A DNA stretch of 64,000 bases. Origin: Acinetobacter lwoffii (lineage in GTDB: Bacteria; Pseudomonadota; Gammaproteobacteria; Pseudomonadales; Moraxellaceae). The stretch lies in NCBI RefSeq assembly GCF_019048525.1, contig NZ_CP077369.1, forward strand, positions 1,054,001 to 1,118,000, given 5' to 3'. A model generated the notes under the pieces. It saw nothing but the letters and a program-made list of their open reading frames with translations. It made no database searches and had not been told where the DNA came from. Shown here piece after piece: positions 45,531-57,418 of the stretch (the first letter of the stretch is position 1; every line of letters begins with the position of its first letter). A program made the translations under genes and the position numbers.

Positions 45531-46037
45531 ATGGCTCTTCTTATCGAAGGCAAAAAACAGATCGTAGCTGAAGTAGCTGAAGTTGCTTCTACTGCATTTG
45601 CTGCTGTTGTTGCTGACTACCAAGGTTTGACTGTAGAGCAGTTAACTACTCTACGTGTTGAAGCGCGTAAACTTGGTGTTACTACACGTATCGTTCGTAA
45701 CACTTTGGCTAAACGTGCTCTTCAAGATACTCAATTCAATATCTTGAACGACAACCTTGTTGGCCCAACAATCTTAGCTTTCTCGAATTCTGAAGACGAC
45801 ATGGGTGCTGCTGCACGTTTGTTCGAAGAATTCGCTAAAACTAATAAAGCATTTGAACTTAAAGCTGCTGCATTTGATGGCAAACTTTATCAAGGTGCAG
45901 AAGTTAGCGTAATCGCGAATCTTCCGAACCAAGAGAAAGCGCTTACTATGCTTGCAAACGTTCTTCAAGCTCCTATTTCGAAATTGGGCCGCTTACTTAC
46001 AGCGCTTCAAGAGAAAAACGAGTCAGAAGCTGCTTAA
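45531..46037 (+). CDS. rplJ: 50S ribosomal protein L10
   Basis: L10 anchors L7/L12 dimers. The 168-residue protein has the rRNA-binding N-terminal domain (VADYQGLTVEQLTTLR, TRIVRNTLAKRA) and a C-terminal helix for L12. A strong TAGGAGG precedes the ATG. rplL follows after 48 bases. Confidence 0.98.
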   Translation: MALLIEGKKQIVAEVAEVASTAFAAVVADYQGLTVEQLTTLRVEARKLGVTTRIVRNTLAKRALQDTQFNILNDNLVGPTILAFSNSEDDMGAAARLFEEFAKTNKAFELKAAAFDGKLYQGAEVSVIANLPNQEKALTMLANVLQAPISKLGRLLTALQEKNESEAA

Positions 46038-46085
46038 GCTCAAACTTAAACACACATCATTCAATACCCATTTGGAGTTAATCTC

Positions 46086-46451
46086 ATGGCTTTAACAAAC
46101 GAAGAAATCCTAAACGCAGTTGCTGAAAAAACTGTTCTTGAACTTGTTGAACTTATCTCTGCTTTCGAAGAGAAATTCAATGTATCTGCTGCTGCTGTAG
46201 CTGTTGCTGCTGGCCCTGCTGCTGCTGCTGCTGAAGAACAAACTGAATTCAATGTTGAATTGACTTCTTTCGGCGCTAACAAAGTTGCTGTAATTAAAGC
46301 AGTTCGTGAAGCGACTGGCCTTGGCTTGAAAGAAGCTAAAGACATGGTTGAAGGCGCTCCTGCAGTTCTTAAAGAAGGCGTTTCTAAAGAAGAAGGCGAA
46401 GAGCTTAAGAAGAAACTTGAAGAAGCTGGTGCTACAGTTACTCTTAAGTAA
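46086..46451 (+). CDS. rplL: 50S ribosomal protein L7/L12
   Basis: L7/L12 recruits translation factors. The 121-residue protein has an N-terminal dimer domain, an Ala-rich hinge (residues 38-52) and the factor-binding domain ([20 protein letters not shown]). A TTTGGAG site precedes the ATG. Two hairpins follow before rpoB. Confidence 0.98.
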   Translation: MALTNEEILNAVAEKTVLELVELISAFEEKFNVSAAAVAVAAGPAAAAAEEQTEFNVELTSFGANKVAVIKAVREATGLGLKEAKDMVEGAPAVLKEGVSKEEGEELKKKLEEAGATVTLK

Positions 46452-46460
46452 TTTCTTAAG

Positions 46461-46524
46461 GGAGCCGGTTTTTTATAATCGGCTCCAAAAATTGGCTGAT
46501 GGCTCTTGGGTCATCAGCCTTTTT
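46461..46524 (+). terminator. attenuator between rplL and rpoB
   Basis: Two hairpins: GGAGCCG/CGGCTCC (46461-46486) and GGCTGATG/CATCAGCC (46494-46519), the second followed by TTTTT. As in E. coli this probably terminates a share of the transcripts. The 230 bases beyond hold further small inverted repeats near 46611-46634, 46681-46695 and 46711-46732, with no reading frame. Confidence 0.7.
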
Positions 46525-46757
46525 GCGTTACAATAATCGGCTCGATTTTTGTTTGCATGATATAAAAATCATACAAATTGAAAATAAACATAATGAACAA
46601 ACGTTTACCAATATTTTTCATTAAAAAATATTGATAAGCGTTTTAATACCACTAAAAATTGCAGCATTTGTAAAGAGTGGTGGCCATATCGGCCAGCGTA
46701 ATTCCTTCTGAGCCCGTTCTGCAGGCGGGCTTGGTTTACACTTTCCGAGGACTCCAG

Positions 46758-49700
46758 ATGGCATACTCATATACCGAAAAGAAACGGATCCGTAAGAATT
46801 TTGGTAAATTGCCTAGCGTCATGGATGCTCCGTACTTGCTCGCGATTCAAGTCGACTCGTACAGAACATTCTTACAAGATGGCAAATCACCAAAAAACCG
46901 CGAAGATATCGGTCTCCAAGCCGCATTTCGTTCAGTTTTTCCTATTGAAAGTTATTCTGGCAATGCTGCTTTAGAATTTGTTGAGTATAGTCTTGGTAAG
47001 CCTGAGTTTGATGTACGCGAATGTATCCTTCGTGGCTCAACTTATGCAGCACCAATGCGTGTAAAAATTCGTTTGATCCTGAAAGATCGTGAAACGAAGT
47101 CAATTAAAGACGTACGTGAACAAGAAGTCTATATGGGCGAAATGCCATTAATGACGGATAACGGTACCTTTGTAATTAACGGTACCGAGCGTGTGATCGT
47201 GTCACAATTACACCGTTCACCAGGCGTATTCTTTGACCACGATAAAGGCAAGACTCACTCAAGTGGTAAAGTCCTTTATTCAGCGCGTATCATTCCTTAC
47301 CGTGGTTCATGGTTAGACTTTGAATTCGATGCCAAAGACCTCGTCTATGTACGTATTGACCGTCGTCGTAAATTGCTTGCGACTGTGGTGCTTCGTGCCT
47401 TGGGTTACAGCAACGAAAACATTCTCGACATGTTCTACGAGAAAGTACCTGTGTATCTTGACATGGGTAGCTACCAGATCGACCTGGTGCCTGAACGTCT
47501 GCGTGGCGAAATGGCACAGTTTGACATCCTGGACAAGGATGGCAAGGCAATTGTTGAGCAAGGTAAACGTATCAATGCGCGTCATGTACGTCAAATGGAA
47601 GCTTCAGGTCTTGAAAAACTTGCAGTGCCAGATGAGTACCTATATGAGCGTATCACTGCTGAAGACATCCCATTAAAAGATGGTGATGTGATTGCAGCCA
47701 ATACTGTATTAAGCCATGAAATCATGGTGAAAATTGCAGAAGGCGGCGTGAAACAGTTCAATATTCTGTTCACTAATGATATCGACCGCGGTTCATTCGT
47801 TGCAGATTCTCTACGTGCAGATACAACGAGCAATCGTGAAGAAGCATTGGTAGAAATCTACAAAGTGATGCGTCCGGGCGAGCCACCAACAAAAGAAGCT
47901 GCTGAAAACTTATTCAACAACTTGTTCTTCTCTTCTGAACGTTATGACTTGTCTCCAGTGGGTCGTATGAAGTTCAACCGTCGTTTGGGTCGTCCTTACG
48001 AAGTGGGTACAGACCAGAAATCACGTGAAGTTGAAGGCATTCTCTCGAACGAAGATATCACTGATGTATTAAAAACATTAGTTGAAATCCGTAACGGTAA
48101 AGGTGAAGTCGACGATATCGATCACTTGGGTAACCGTCGTGTTCGTTCTGTTGGTGAAATGACAGAAAACCAATTCCGTGTAGGTCTGGTTCGTGTAGAA
48201 CGTGCTGTTAAAGAGCGTTTATCACAAGCTGAAACTGACAACCTGTCTCCACAAGATTTGATCAATGCGAAGCCTGTTGCTGCTGCAATCAAAGAATTCT
48301 TTGGTTCAAGCCAGTTGTCTCAGTTTATGGACCAAAACAACCCGTTATCTGAGATTACGCACAAACGTCGTGTTTCTGCGCTTGGTCCCGGCGGTTTGAC
48401 GCGTGAACGTGCAGGCTTTGAAGTACGTGACGTACATCAAACTCACTACGGTCGTGTATGTCCAATTGAAACACCGGAAGGTCCAAACATTGGTTTGATC
48501 AACTCGCTTTCTGTTTATGCGAAATGTAATAACTTCGGTTTCCTGGAAACCCCATACCGTAAGGTTGTTGATGGTCGTGTAACAGATGAAGTTGAATACC
48601 TGTCTGCGATTGAAGAAGTAGGCACTGTCATTGCACAGGCCGATTCTGCAATGGATAAAGACGGTAACTTAACAGAAGAGTTTGTATCTGTTCGTCATCA
48701 AGGTGACTTCGTACGTATTCCTCCTGAAAAAGTAACGCATATGGATGTATCTGCTCAGCAGGTCGTATCTGTAGCAGCGTCACTGATTCCATTCCTAGAA
48801 CACGATGATGCCAACCGTGCATTAATGGGTTCGAACATGCAACGTCAGGCAGTTCCGACGTTGATCGCTGACAAGCCGCTTGTTGGTACCGGTATGGAAG
48901 CGAACGTAGCACATGACTCAGGTGTATGTGTGATCGCTCAGCGTGGTGGTCGTATCGAGTTTGTTGATGCGTCTCGTGTGGTTATTCGTGTGAATGAAGA
49001 CGAAATGATCGCAGGTGAAGCAGGTGTAGATATCTACAACCTGATCAAATACACCCGTTCGAACCAGAACACTTGTATCAACCAGAAAGTTCTTGTGAAC
49101 CTGGGCGATAAAGTAGGTCGTGGTGATGTACTGGCTGATGGTCCATCAACAGATGGCGGTGAGCTGGCATTGGGTCAAAACATGCGCGTTGCGTTTATGA
49201 CCTGGAATGGTTACAACTACGAAGACTCGATCTTACTTTCTGAACGTGTACTTCAAGAAGACCGTTTAACGTCTATTCATATCCAGGAATTGTCATGTGT
49301 TGCACGTGATACCAAACTGGGTGCGGAAGAAATCACTGCTGATATTCCGAACGTAGGTGAAGCTGCTCTGTCTAAACTGGACGAGTCAGGTATCGTTTAC
49401 ATCGGTGCTGAAGTAACTGCTGGCGATATCCTTGTTGGTAAAGTAACCCCTAAAGGTGAAACACAGCTTACTCCGGAAGAAAAATTGCTACGTGCAATCT
49501 TCGGTGAAAAAGCGGCTGACGTAAAAGACTCATCTTTACGTGTTCCATCAGGTACTAAAGGTACTGTGATTGACGTTCAAGTGTTTACACGTGACGGTCT
49601 TGAAAAAGACGAACGTGCTCAAGCAATTGAAAAAGCGCAATTGGATGCATACCGTAAAGACTTGAAAGAAGAATTCAAAATCTTCGAAGAAGCTGCACGT

Positions 49701-50846
49701 GAACGTGTAATCCGCCTACTGAATGGCCAAGAGTCGAATGGTGGCGGTACAACTAAACGTGGCGACAAACTGTCTGAAGACGTGTTGTCTGGTTTAGAGC
49801 TTGTTGATCTTCTTGAAATTCAACCAGTTGACGAAGCAATTGCTGAACGTTTAACTCAAATTCAAGTGTTCTTGAAAGAGAAGAGCTTCGAAATTGACGA
49901 GAAATTTGCTGAGAAAAAACGCAAACTTTCTACAGGCGATGAACTGACGACTGGCGTATTGAAAGTAGTTAAAGTTTATCTTGCTGTGAAACGTCGCATC
50001 CAGCCTGGTGATAAGATGGCGGGTCGTCACGGTAACAAAGGTGTTGTATCAAACATCTTGCCAGTAGAAGACATGCCACATGATGCCAACGGTGTACCTG
50101 TTGATATCGTATTGAACCCGCTGGGCGTACCATCGCGTATGAACGTGGGTCAGATTCTTGAAACTCACTTGGGTATGGCGGCGAAAGGTCTTGGCGATCA
50201 AATCGACAAGATGATGAAAGAGCAACGTACTGTACTTGAGCTTCGTGATTTCCTAGACAAGATTTACAACAAAGTTGGTGGCGAGCAAGAAGATCTTGAT
50301 AGCTTGACTGATGAAGAAATCTTGAAACTTTCTGGCAACTTGCGTGCTGGTGTACCTTTGGCTACTCCTGTATTCGATGGTGCTGAAGAAGGTCAGATCA
50401 AAGAGTTGTTACAACTTGCAGGCCTGTCTAGTACTGGTCAGACCGTATTATATGATGGTCGTACTGGTGAGCGTTTCGACCGTCCGGTAACTGTTGGTTA
50501 CATGTACATGCTGAAACTGAACCACTTGGTGGATGACAAGATGCATGCGCGTTCAACTGGTTCTTACTCTCTAGTTACGCAACAGCCGCTTGGTGGTAAA
50601 GCACAATTCGGTGGTCAGCGTTTCGGTGAGATGGAAGTCTGGGCACTAGAAGCTTACGGTGCAGCATATACGCTACAAGAAATGCTGACTGTGAAATCGG
50701 ATGACGTTGAAGGCCGTACCCGTATCTACAAGAACATTGTAGATGGCAACCATTATATGGACCCGGGCATGCCTGAATCGTTCAACGTATTGACCAAAGA
50801 GATCCGTTCTTTAGGTATCAACATTGAACTGAAAAATGGTGACTAA
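46758..50846 (+). CDS. rpoB: RNA polymerase beta subunit
   Basis: A 1362-residue beta subunit. The rifampicin-binding region reads [20 protein letters not shown] and [11 protein letters not shown], without the usual resistance changes. The active-site segments ([29 protein letters not shown]) are intact. The frame continues to 46677, but the ATG at 46758 has GAGG eight bases upstream and matches the family start [16 protein letters not shown]. Confidence 0.98.
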   Translation: MAYSYTEKKRIRKNFGKLPSVMDAPYLLAIQVDSYRTFLQDGKSPKNREDIGLQAAFRSVFPIESYSGNAALEFVEYSLGKPEFDVRECILRGSTYAAPMRVKIRLILKDRETKSIKDVREQEVYMGEMPLMTDNGTFVINGTERVIVSQLHRSPGVFFDHDKGKTHSSGKVLYSARIIPYRGSWLDFEFDAKDLVYVRIDRRRKLLATVVLRALGYSNENILDMFYEKVPVYLDMGSYQIDLVPERLRGEMAQFDILDKDGKAIVEQGKRINARHVRQMEASGLEKLAVPDEYLYERITAEDIPLKDGDVIAANTVLSHEIMVKIAEGGVKQFNILFTNDIDRGSFVADSLRADTTSNREEALVEIYKVMRPGEPPTKEAAENLFNNLFFSSERYDLSPVGRMKFNRRLGRPYEVGTDQKSREVEGILSNEDITDVLKTLVEIRNGKGEVDDIDHLGNRRVRSVGEMTENQFRVGLVRVERAVKERLSQAETDNLSPQDLINAKPVAAAIKEFFGSSQLSQFMDQNNPLSEITHKRRVSALGPGGLTRERAGFEVRDVHQTHYGRVCPIETPEGPNIGLINSLSVYAKCNNFGFLETPYRKVVDGRVTDEVEYLSAIEEVGTVIAQADSAMDKDGNLTEEFVSVRHQGDFVRIPPEKVTHMDVSAQQVVSVAASLIPFLEHDDANRALMGSNMQRQAVPTLIADKPLVGTGMEANVAHDSGVCVIAQRGGRIEFVDASRVVIRVNEDEMIAGEAGVDIYNLIKYTRSNQNTCINQKVLVNLGDKVGRGDVLADGPSTDGGELALGQNMRVAFMTWNGYNYEDSILLSERVLQEDRLTSIHIQELSCVARDTKLGAEEITADIPNVGEAALSKLDESGIVYIGAEVTAGDILVGKVTPKGETQLTPEEKLLRAIFGEKAADVKDSSLRVPSGTKGTVIDVQVFTRDGLEKDERAQAIEKAQLDAYRKDLKEEFKIFEEAARERVIRLLNGQESNGGGTTKRGDKLSEDVLSGLELVDLLEIQPVDEAIAERLTQIQVFLKEKSFEIDEKFAEKKRKLSTGDELTTGVLKVVKVYLAVKRRIQPGDKMAGRHGNKGVVSNILPVEDMPHDANGVPVDIVLNPLGVPSRMNVGQILETHLGMAAKGLGDQIDKMMKEQRTVLELRDFLDKIYNKVGGEQEDLDSLTDEEILKLSGNLRAGVPLATPVFDGAEEGQIKELLQLAGLSSTGQTVLYDGRTGERFDRPVTVGYMYMLKLNHLVDDKMHARSTGSYSLVTQQPLGGKAQFGGQRFGEMEVWALEAYGAAYTLQEMLTVKSDDVEGRTRIYKNIVDGNHYMDPGMPESFNVLTKEIRSLGINIELKNGD

Positions 50847-50935
50847 GAATCTCCATTAAATCTCCCCAAACCCCTCTTTGATAAAGAGGGGCTTCCCCCT
50901 TAACAAAGGGGGATTGAGGGGGATTCTTGGGATTC
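50847..50935. repeat. palindromic repeat element between rpoB and rpoC
   Basis: Two adjacent hairpins: CCCCTCTTT/AAAGAGGGG (50871-50891) and CCCCCTT/AAGGGGG (50895-50912), then GGGGGATT. The C-rich/G-rich layout is that of short REP-like chromosomal repeats; a related but decayed hairpin lies at 3398-3425. There is no T run, so rpoC should be read through. Confidence 0.7.
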
Positions 50936-51008
50936 CCAATTCAGTTAAAAAACAATATTTGTGACCCAGTTGTTGAGTGAAAATCTCCACAACACACGGA
51001 GAAAAAAA

Positions 51009-54000
51009 TTGAAAGACTTGCTCGATATCATGCGCAAAAAGACGGATTCAGACGGTCATGCTCCAGTAGAGTTTGACCGCATCCGTATTGGTCTTGCGTC
51101 ACCAGAAATGATTAAGTCATGGTCTCACGGTGAAGTTAAAAAGCCAGAAACCATTAACTATCGTACGTTCAAGCCTGAACGTGATGGTTTGTTCTGTGCC
51201 AAAATCTTTGGTCCAGTGAAAGATTACGAATGCTTGTGTGGTAAATACAAGCGTATGAAATACAAAGGCGTCATTTGTGAAAAATGTGGCGTTGAAGTAA
51301 CAACTGCGAAAGTTCGTCGTGAACGTATGGGTCACATCGAGCTAGCATCTCCAGTTGCACACATCTGGTTCTTGAAATCATTGCCTAGCCGTATCGGTCT
51401 ATTATTAGACATGACGCTACGTGATATTGAACGTGTATTGTATTTCGAATCTTATGTAGTGACCGATCCGGGTATGACTCCATTTGAGAAATACCAGCTT
51501 CTAAACGATGAAGAATACTTCAATGCATTAGAAGAACACGGTGATGAATTCACAGCGAAAATGGGTGCTGAAGCGGTTCAAGACTTGTTGAAAGACATCG
51601 ATCTTGAAGCTGAAATTGCGCGTCTTCGTGAAGAAATTCCTGTTACAACTTCAGAAACCAAGCTGAAAAAAGCGTCTAAGCGTTTGAAGTTGATGGAAGC
51701 ATTCAACGATTCGAACAACAAGCCAGAATGGATGGTGTTAACTGTACTTCCAGTTCTTCCACCAGATCTACGTCCGCTTGTACCACTTGAAGGTGGTCGT
51801 TTCGCGACTTCTGACCTGAACGATCTTTATCGTCGTGTGATCAACCGTAACAACCGTTTGAAGCGTCTTCTTGACCTTGCAGCGCCAGACATCATCGTAC
51901 GTAACGAAAAACGTATGTTACAAGAGTCTGTAGATGCATTGCTGGATAACGGTCGTCGTGGTCGTGCAATTACCGGTTCGAACAAGCGTCCGCTTAAATC
52001 TTTGGCAGACATGATCAAAGGTAAGCAAGGTCGTTTCCGTCAAAACTTACTTGGTAAGCGTGTTGACTACTCTGGTCGTTCGGTAATTACTGTTGGTCCA
52101 AACCTGCGTTTGCATCAATGTGGTCTTCCGAAGAAAATGGCACTTGAACTGTTCAAGCCATTCATTTTCGCGAAACTACAAGCTTCTGGTCAAGCAACTA
52201 CCATTAAAGCTGCGAAGAAAATGGTTGAGCGTGAAACCCCAGAAGTTTGGGACGTTCTTGCTCACGTGATTCGTCAACATCCAGTAATGTTGAACCGTGC
52301 GCCAACACTTCACCGTCTGGGTCTTCAAGCATTTGAACCGATCCTGATCGAAGGTAAAGCGATCCGTCTACACCCACTCGTATGTGCTGCGTTTAACGCC
52401 GACTTCGATGGTGACCAAATGGCGGTACACGTACCATTAACACTTGAAGCTCAGCTTGAAGCTCGTGCGTTAATGATGTCGACGAATAACATCTTGTCTC
52501 CAGCGAATGGTGAGCCAATCATCGTACCGTCTCAGGACGTTGTCTTGGGCTTGTATTACATCACGCGTGATGCAATCAATGCCAAAGGTGAAGGCATGGT
52601 GTTCGCGGATACTCACGAAGTAAACCGTGCACTGGCAACAGGTCAGGTTGATCTACACGCTCGCGTTAAAGCACGTGTACACCAGACTGTCATCGACGAA
52701 GACGGTAACCGTGAACAGCAAACCATTATTGTAGATACGACGCCTGGTCGCTGCCTGCTTTGGGAAGTTGTACCTGAAGGGATGGATTTCCAGCAAATTA
52801 ACGTTGAGATGACCAAGAAAAACATCTCGAAGTTAATTAACTCTTGCTACCGTAAATTGGGTCTGAAAGATACTGTTATCTTCGCTGACCAATTGATGTA
52901 CTTGGGCTTCCGTCAGGCGACGCGTTCAGGTGTATCTGTCGGTATGGAAGACATGGTTATTCCACCGCAAAAACAAGCAATTATTGGTAAAGCGGAAGCT
53001 GAAGTTCGTGAAATCGAACAACAGTTCGAACAAGGTTTCGTAACTGCCGGCGAACGTTATAACAAAGTGGTCGATATTTGGGCACGTACCAATGACCAGG
53101 TTGCTAAAGCGATGATGGACAACTTGTCTTTCACTACTGTGAAGAACAAACAGGGTGAAGACGAGAAGCAAAAATCATTCAACTCGATCTACATGATGTC
53201 TGACTCGGGTGCCCGTGGTTCGGCAGCTCAGATTCGTCAGTTGGCGGGTATGCGTGGTTTGATGGCGAAGCCGGATGGCTCGATCATTGAAACCCCAATT
53301 AAAGCGAACTTCCGTGAAGGTTTGACCGTACTTCAGTACTTCATCTCGACACACGGTGCGCGTAAAGGTTTGGCCGATACAGCACTGAAAACTGCGAACT
53401 CGGGTTACTTGACTCGTCGTTTGGTAGACGTTGCGCAGGACTTGGTTATTACCGAGCCAGATTGTGGTACTTATGACGGTCTGGTAATGACTCCGTTCAT
53501 TCAAGGTGGCGATGTCATCGAAAACCTGGGTGCACGAGTATTGGGTCGTGTGGTTGCTGAAGATGTGAAACGTGTAGGTACAGACGAAGTTCTGCTTCCA
53601 CGTAATACGTTAATTGACGAGAAACTGGCAACGTTTATCGAAAGCCAAGGTGTCGACGAAATTAAAGTACGTTCAGTCGTGAACTGTGCGTCTACCTTCG
53701 GTGTATGTGCGAAATGTTACGGTCGTGACCTAGCACGCGGTCACCAGGTGAACCCGGGTGAGTCTGTTGGTGTAATGGCAGCTCAATCGATTGGTGAGCC
53801 AGGTACACAGTTAACAATGCGTACCTTCCACGTCGGTGGTGCTGCGAGCCGAACTTCTGCTGCAAACAGTGTACAAGTTCGTAACCAAGGTACAGTACGT
53901 TTCCACAACGTGAAAACAGTACAACATGCCAAAGGTCATTTGGTGTCGACTTCACGTTCAGGTGAAATCGGTATTGCGGATGATTTAGGTCGTGAGCGCG

Positions 54001-55199
54001 AGCGCTATAAACTGCCTTACGGTGCGTCTATCTTGCTGAAAGATGGCGAAGCTGTAGAAGCAGGCGGTATTGTGGCGACTTGGGATCCGCATACACATCC
54101 ATTGGTAACAGAAGTTGCTGGTAAAGTACGTTTCAGCCAGATTGCTGATGGCGTGACGGTTACTTCTAAAACTGATGATGCAACAGGTATGTCAACCATC
54201 GAAATCTTGCCAGTGACTTCACGTCCTGCGTCAGGTAAAGATTTGCGTCCTGCTGTTGTGTTAGACACAGTAGATGGTGGTGAACAGTTCTACTTCCTGC
54301 CACAGAATACGATTCTTTCTGTTCGCGATGGCGAAACGATTGGTGTCGGTGATGTCATCGGTCGTGTACCACAAGAAACTTCACGTACCCGTGATATTAC
54401 CGGTGGTCTGCCGCGTGTAGCTGACTTGTTCGAAGCACGTAAGCCGAAAGAGCATGCAATCCTTGCAGAAGTGTCGGGTGTTGTAAGCTTTGGTAAAGAG
54501 ACCAAAGGTAAGAACCGTCTGGTGATTACGCCGGATGATGGCTCTGAGATTTATGAAGAGCTGATTCCGAAATGGCGTACCATTAACGTGTTCGAAGGCG
54601 AACATGTGAACCGTGGTGAAACTATTTCTGATGGTCCACAGAACCCGCACGATATCTTACGTTTGAAAGGCGAAGTTGCGCTTACAAACTACATCGTGAA
54701 CGAAGTTCAGGACGTATACCGTCTGCAAGGTGTAAAAATCAACGACAAGCATATTGAAGTCATCGTACGTCAAATGCTGCGTAAAGTTGATATCACTGAT
54801 GGTGGCGATACCAGCTTCATCAAAGGCGAACAAGTGGATTACATCCGCGTTGTTCAAGAAAACCAAGCAGTTCTTGCACAAAACAAGTTCCCTGCGAAGT
54901 TTGAACGTCAATTGATGGGTATTACCAAAGCATCGCTTTCTACTGACTCGTTCATCTCTGCTGCATCGTTCCAGGAAACCACGCGTGTGTTAACTGAAGC
55001 GGCTGTAACAGGTAAAGAAGATGATTTACGCGGTTTGAAAGAGAATGTGGTTGTAGGTCGTCTGATCCCAGCGGGTACAGGTTTGGCTTACCACCTGGAG
55101 CGTCGTCGTCAAGAAGCAGAAGCTGCAGAATTTGAACTGCACAATGACTTCTCTGATGTAGACCAAGCTCTAAGCCAAGCATTTAACGAAGAATTCTAA
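51009..55199 (+). CDS. rpoC: RNA polymerase beta' subunit
   Basis: A 1396-residue beta' subunit. It has an N-terminal zinc finger ([20 protein letters not shown]), the catalytic [12 protein letters not shown] loop with three Mg-binding aspartates, a bridge helix, and the second zinc site [19 protein letters not shown]. The start is a TTG at 51009 with CGGAG seven bases upstream, giving [16 protein letters not shown]; a GTG at 50961 is in frame but has no binding site and does not match the family. Its stop is followed by a strong terminator. Confidence 0.97.
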   Translation: MKDLLDIMRKKTDSDGHAPVEFDRIRIGLASPEMIKSWSHGEVKKPETINYRTFKPERDGLFCAKIFGPVKDYECLCGKYKRMKYKGVICEKCGVEVTTAKVRRERMGHIELASPVAHIWFLKSLPSRIGLLLDMTLRDIERVLYFESYVVTDPGMTPFEKYQLLNDEEYFNALEEHGDEFTAKMGAEAVQDLLKDIDLEAEIARLREEIPVTTSETKLKKASKRLKLMEAFNDSNNKPEWMVLTVLPVLPPDLRPLVPLEGGRFATSDLNDLYRRVINRNNRLKRLLDLAAPDIIVRNEKRMLQESVDALLDNGRRGRAITGSNKRPLKSLADMIKGKQGRFRQNLLGKRVDYSGRSVITVGPNLRLHQCGLPKKMALELFKPFIFAKLQASGQATTIKAAKKMVERETPEVWDVLAHVIRQHPVMLNRAPTLHRLGLQAFEPILIEGKAIRLHPLVCAAFNADFDGDQMAVHVPLTLEAQLEARALMMSTNNILSPANGEPIIVPSQDVVLGLYYITRDAINAKGEGMVFADTHEVNRALATGQVDLHARVKARVHQTVIDEDGNREQQTIIVDTTPGRCLLWEVVPEGMDFQQINVEMTKKNISKLINSCYRKLGLKDTVIFADQLMYLGFRQATRSGVSVGMEDMVIPPQKQAIIGKAEAEVREIEQQFEQGFVTAGERYNKVVDIWARTNDQVAKAMMDNLSFTTVKNKQGEDEKQKSFNSIYMMSDSGARGSAAQIRQLAGMRGLMAKPDGSIIETPIKANFREGLTVLQYFISTHGARKGLADTALKTANSGYLTRRLVDVAQDLVITEPDCGTYDGLVMTPFIQGGDVIENLGARVLGRVVAEDVKRVGTDEVLLPRNTLIDEKLATFIESQGVDEIKVRSVVNCASTFGVCAKCYGRDLARGHQVNPGESVGVMAAQSIGEPGTQLTMRTFHVGGAASRTSAANSVQVRNQGTVRFHNVKTVQHAKGHLVSTSRSGEIGIADDLGRERERYKLPYGASILLKDGEAVEAGGIVATWDPHTHPLVTEVAGKVRFSQIADGVTVTSKTDDATGMSTIEILPVTSRPASGKDLRPAVVLDTVDGGEQFYFLPQNTILSVRDGETIGVGDVIGRVPQETSRTRDITGGLPRVADLFEARKPKEHAILAEVSGVVSFGKETKGKNRLVITPDDGSEIYEELIPKWRTINVFEGEHVNRGETISDGPQNPHDILRLKGEVALTNYIVNEVQDVYRLQGVKINDKHIEVIVRQMLRKVDITDGGDTSFIKGEQVDYIRVVQENQAVLAQNKFPAKFERQLMGITKASLSTDSFISAASFQETTRVLTEAAVTGKEDDLRGLKENVVVGRLIPAGTGLAYHLERRRQEAEAAEFELHNDFSDVDQALSQAFNEEF

Positions 55200-55221
55200 T
55201 TCGAGTTAAAGTTGAGAAAAG

Positions 55222-55247
55222 AGACGCCTTCGGGCGTCTTTTTTTTG
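55222..55247 (+). terminator. intrinsic terminator of the rpoBC operon
   Basis: Stem AGACGCC / GGCGTCT with a TTCG tetraloop and a long T run. Confidence 0.92.
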
Positions 55248-55401
55248 TCTGAAATTTATAAATAGGACATCTTGAACAGAAGAATAATCCATTGATATTT
55301 ACAAAACTCAGCAGGAATACCGAGAGAAGTAACACGCTACAGATTTTAGTTTCATAAAATGAAGATAAGCTTAATTAAAGCAAGACAGGAAGGCCAAGGT
55401 C

Positions 55402-55767
55402 ATGAAAAAATTAATGGGTGTTATGGCAGTTGCCACTCTTTCCACCTTTATGTTGGCGGGTTGTGAAAGTATGTCTGCCAATGAGCAACGGATCGGTGCT
55501 GCGGCCCTTGGTGGTGCAGTCGGTGGTGGTGTCGGTAATAAAGTCGGCGGTGGCGTTGGTGCAGCTGTAGGTGGTGGTGCCGGTGCTGCAGTGGGTAGTA
55601 AATCCCAAGGCGGTTCAAACCGTAATGCGACCTATAGTGGTGTAGGTGGTGCTGTTGGTTCCGCAGTGGGTAAAAGCATCTTCGGTGGTAATGCGGGTGC
55701 TGCAATCGGTGGCGCAATCGGTGGTGGTGCCGGTGCTGCGATTGAACAGGATAACCGTCGTCGTTAA
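55402..55767 (+). CDS. glycine-zipper (2TM) outer-membrane lipoprotein
   Basis: A 121-residue protein with a lipoprotein signal (FMLAGC, C21). The rest is almost wholly Gly/Ala/Val repeats, forming two glycine zippers (about 30-68 and 79-113) split by a polar loop with SKSQGGSNRN, and a basic tail DNRRR. This is the SlyB/OsmB-like type, which affects outer-membrane stability; the precise role is unknown. AAGG lies upstream of the ATG. Confidence 0.82.
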   Translation: MKKLMGVMAVATLSTFMLAGCESMSANEQRIGAAALGGAVGGGVGNKVGGGVGAAVGGGAGAAVGSKSQGGSNRNATYSGVGGAVGSAVGKSIFGGNAGAAIGGAIGGGAGAAIEQDNRRR

Positions 55768-55798
55768 GTCGAAAGTCACTTCAGATTCATCTAGATTT

Positions 55799-55821
55799 AA
55801 AAGCGCCAATGTGGCGCTTTT
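55799..55821. terminator. bidirectional terminator
   Basis: Stem AAAAGCGCCA / TGGCGCTTTT around ATG, between the convergent lipoprotein and DUF4442 genes. Confidence 0.82.
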
Positions 55822-55824
55822 ATC

Positions 55825-56319
55825 TTATTTAGGAGCGTTAATTTTCCCTTTGCTCTGTTTACGCCGGATATATACTGTTTTTTCTACTTCGGCAATTCTG
55901 ACCCCGGCTTCATCATAAATATTCAGCTGATAATGTCGATACACTGGCGCATTATCGGCTGCCAGATTGATAATCGTGGCAATTTCTTCAGCAGAAATCC
56001 GAATGTCCGCCACCACTGTGCCGCGACCCGGTGCCAAAAACTGAATGCTGGCGCCTTTATCCCAGACCAGGTATTTCGGTCCCAAATGATGCATCAGCAA
56101 TAACATATAAAAGGGATCGACCATTGAATACAGGCTGCCACCAAAATGCACACCGACAATATTCTGGTTCTTACGGGTCAGCGGCATTTTGACCCGAACG
56201 TGATAATTATTAAAATCAATCTTATCAATTTCAATGCCTGCACCACGATAAGGGGCATAGCGGTTCAGAATAAATTTTGAAACCAGAGGCAGTTTTTGAA
56301 TTTTCTGGAATAGGCTCAT
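55825..56319 (-). CDS. DUF4442 hot-dog protein
   Basis: A 164-residue single hot-dog protein of the DUF4442 (thioesterase-like) family, with VGVHFGGSLYSMVDPFY and a GAGIEI strand. Activity on acyl-CoA is possible but unproven. The frame extends to 56379; the ATG at 56319 (MSLFQKIQKLP) is chosen because the extra upstream residues look random, though the binding site is weak. Confidence 0.72.
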   Translation of the reverse strand: MSLFQKIQKLPLVSKFILNRYAPYRGAGIEIDKIDFNNYHVRVKMPLTRKNQNIVGVHFGGSLYSMVDPFYMLLLMHHLGPKYLVWDKGASIQFLAPGRGTVVADIRISAEEIATIINLAADNAPVYRHYQLNIYDEAGVRIAEVEKTVYIRRKQSKGKINAPK

Positions 56320-56436
56320 ACTGACATTCTTTTTGCGGCTGTGATTATGCATACTAGAGCAACAAAAATGCGCTGGCATTGATCAATCATGCCGATTTAT
56401 AAACTAAGTGGTCAATAACAAAAACAGGATCAAAAG

Positions 56437-57318
56437 ATGGAAATGCACATGCAATGGGTCGATACCACGGATCAGCAGCGTCTTTGTGTCAAAACTTATG
56501 GACAATCCGAACAACCGGCATTGGTGCTGGTTCACGGCTATCCCGATCATCAGGCAGTTTGGGAGCCAGCCATTGCTCATTTGAGTCAGGATTACTTTGT
56601 TGTGACTTATGATGTCCGTGGTGCAGGTGAGTCCAGTATTCCCAAAAAAATCTCCGATTACCGCTTGGCCCGTTTAAGTCAGGATCTGGAAGAGGTGGTG
56701 AACGAAATATTGCCGAATCGTGCTTTTCATCTGGCCGCGCATGACTGGGGTTCAATTCAGTCCTGGGAATCCGTCACCGGTCCACGCTTTAAAGGACGAA
56801 TTCTGTCTTATAGCACCTTGTCTGGGCCATGTCTGGATCATGCCGCTTTCTGGATGCGTGAACAGTTCCAGCAAAACAAAGCAAAATTCTTAAAGCAAAT
56901 GAGTAAGTCTTGGTATATCGCGATGTTTCAGTTGCCTTTAGTGGCGCCATTGGCCTGGAATTTTTTTAATCCGCAGCGTTGGGCCAAGATCGTGCAGCAA
57001 ATAGAAAGACGGGATGATCTGCCACTCAACCCGCATATTGTCAAAGATGGAAAATATGGTGTGAACCTGTATCGGGCCAATTTTTTGCCACGTTTGACTC
57101 AACCACGGCAGCGTTTCGCCATCTGTCCGGTACAGGCGATTGTGCTGAAATATGACCAGTTTGTCGGGCCAGATCTGGTTGATGAAATGTCAAAATGGGT
57201 GGATGATTTCTCGAAAGTAGAACTGGCTGCCAATCACTGGGCGATCCTGAGTCAACCGGAGCAAGTGGCTCAATTGATTGATGAGTTTATTCAGCGTAAA
57301 TCTGCTGACATTCATTGA
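56437..57318 (+). CDS. alpha/beta hydrolase, epoxide-hydrolase-like
   Basis: A 293-residue alpha/beta hydrolase. The oxyanion motif HGYPDH and an aspartate nucleophile D103 in AAHDWGSIQSW point to the epoxide hydrolase/haloalkane dehalogenase branch rather than esterases; the catalytic histidine is H267 (AANHWAIL). The substrate is unknown. AGGAT upstream supports the ATG. It is transcribed in the direction of the antiporter gene, 100 bases away. Confidence 0.8.
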   Translation: MEMHMQWVDTTDQQRLCVKTYGQSEQPALVLVHGYPDHQAVWEPAIAHLSQDYFVVTYDVRGAGESSIPKKISDYRLARLSQDLEEVVNEILPNRAFHLAAHDWGSIQSWESVTGPRFKGRILSYSTLSGPCLDHAAFWMREQFQQNKAKFLKQMSKSWYIAMFQLPLVAPLAWNFFNPQRWAKIVQQIERRDDLPLNPHIVKDGKYGVNLYRANFLPRLTQPRQRFAICPVQAIVLKYDQFVGPDLVDEMSKWVDDFSKVELAANHWAILSQPEQVAQLIDEFIQRKSADIH

Positions 57319-57418
57319 CAGGCCACTCCGCGAAACATGACCCGACCAGAAAAAAGTGGCGGAATTTTTATCCGTATTTTCTGATAAAATAGCCGCTTTC
57401 TCTCTATTCCGATTCATT

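Noticed and set aside
48300..48400. Possible rifampicin-resistance changes in rpoB
   Set aside because: The rifampicin-binding segment reads as the usual sensitive form.
50961..51008. Upstream GTG start for rpoC
   Set aside because: It would add 16 residues not seen in the family and has no ribosome binding site, while the TTG at 51009 has CGGAG at ideal distance.
55448..55717. His/Arg-rich frame opposite the glycine-zipper lipoprotein
   Set aside because: Antisense artefact of Gly/Ala-rich codons.
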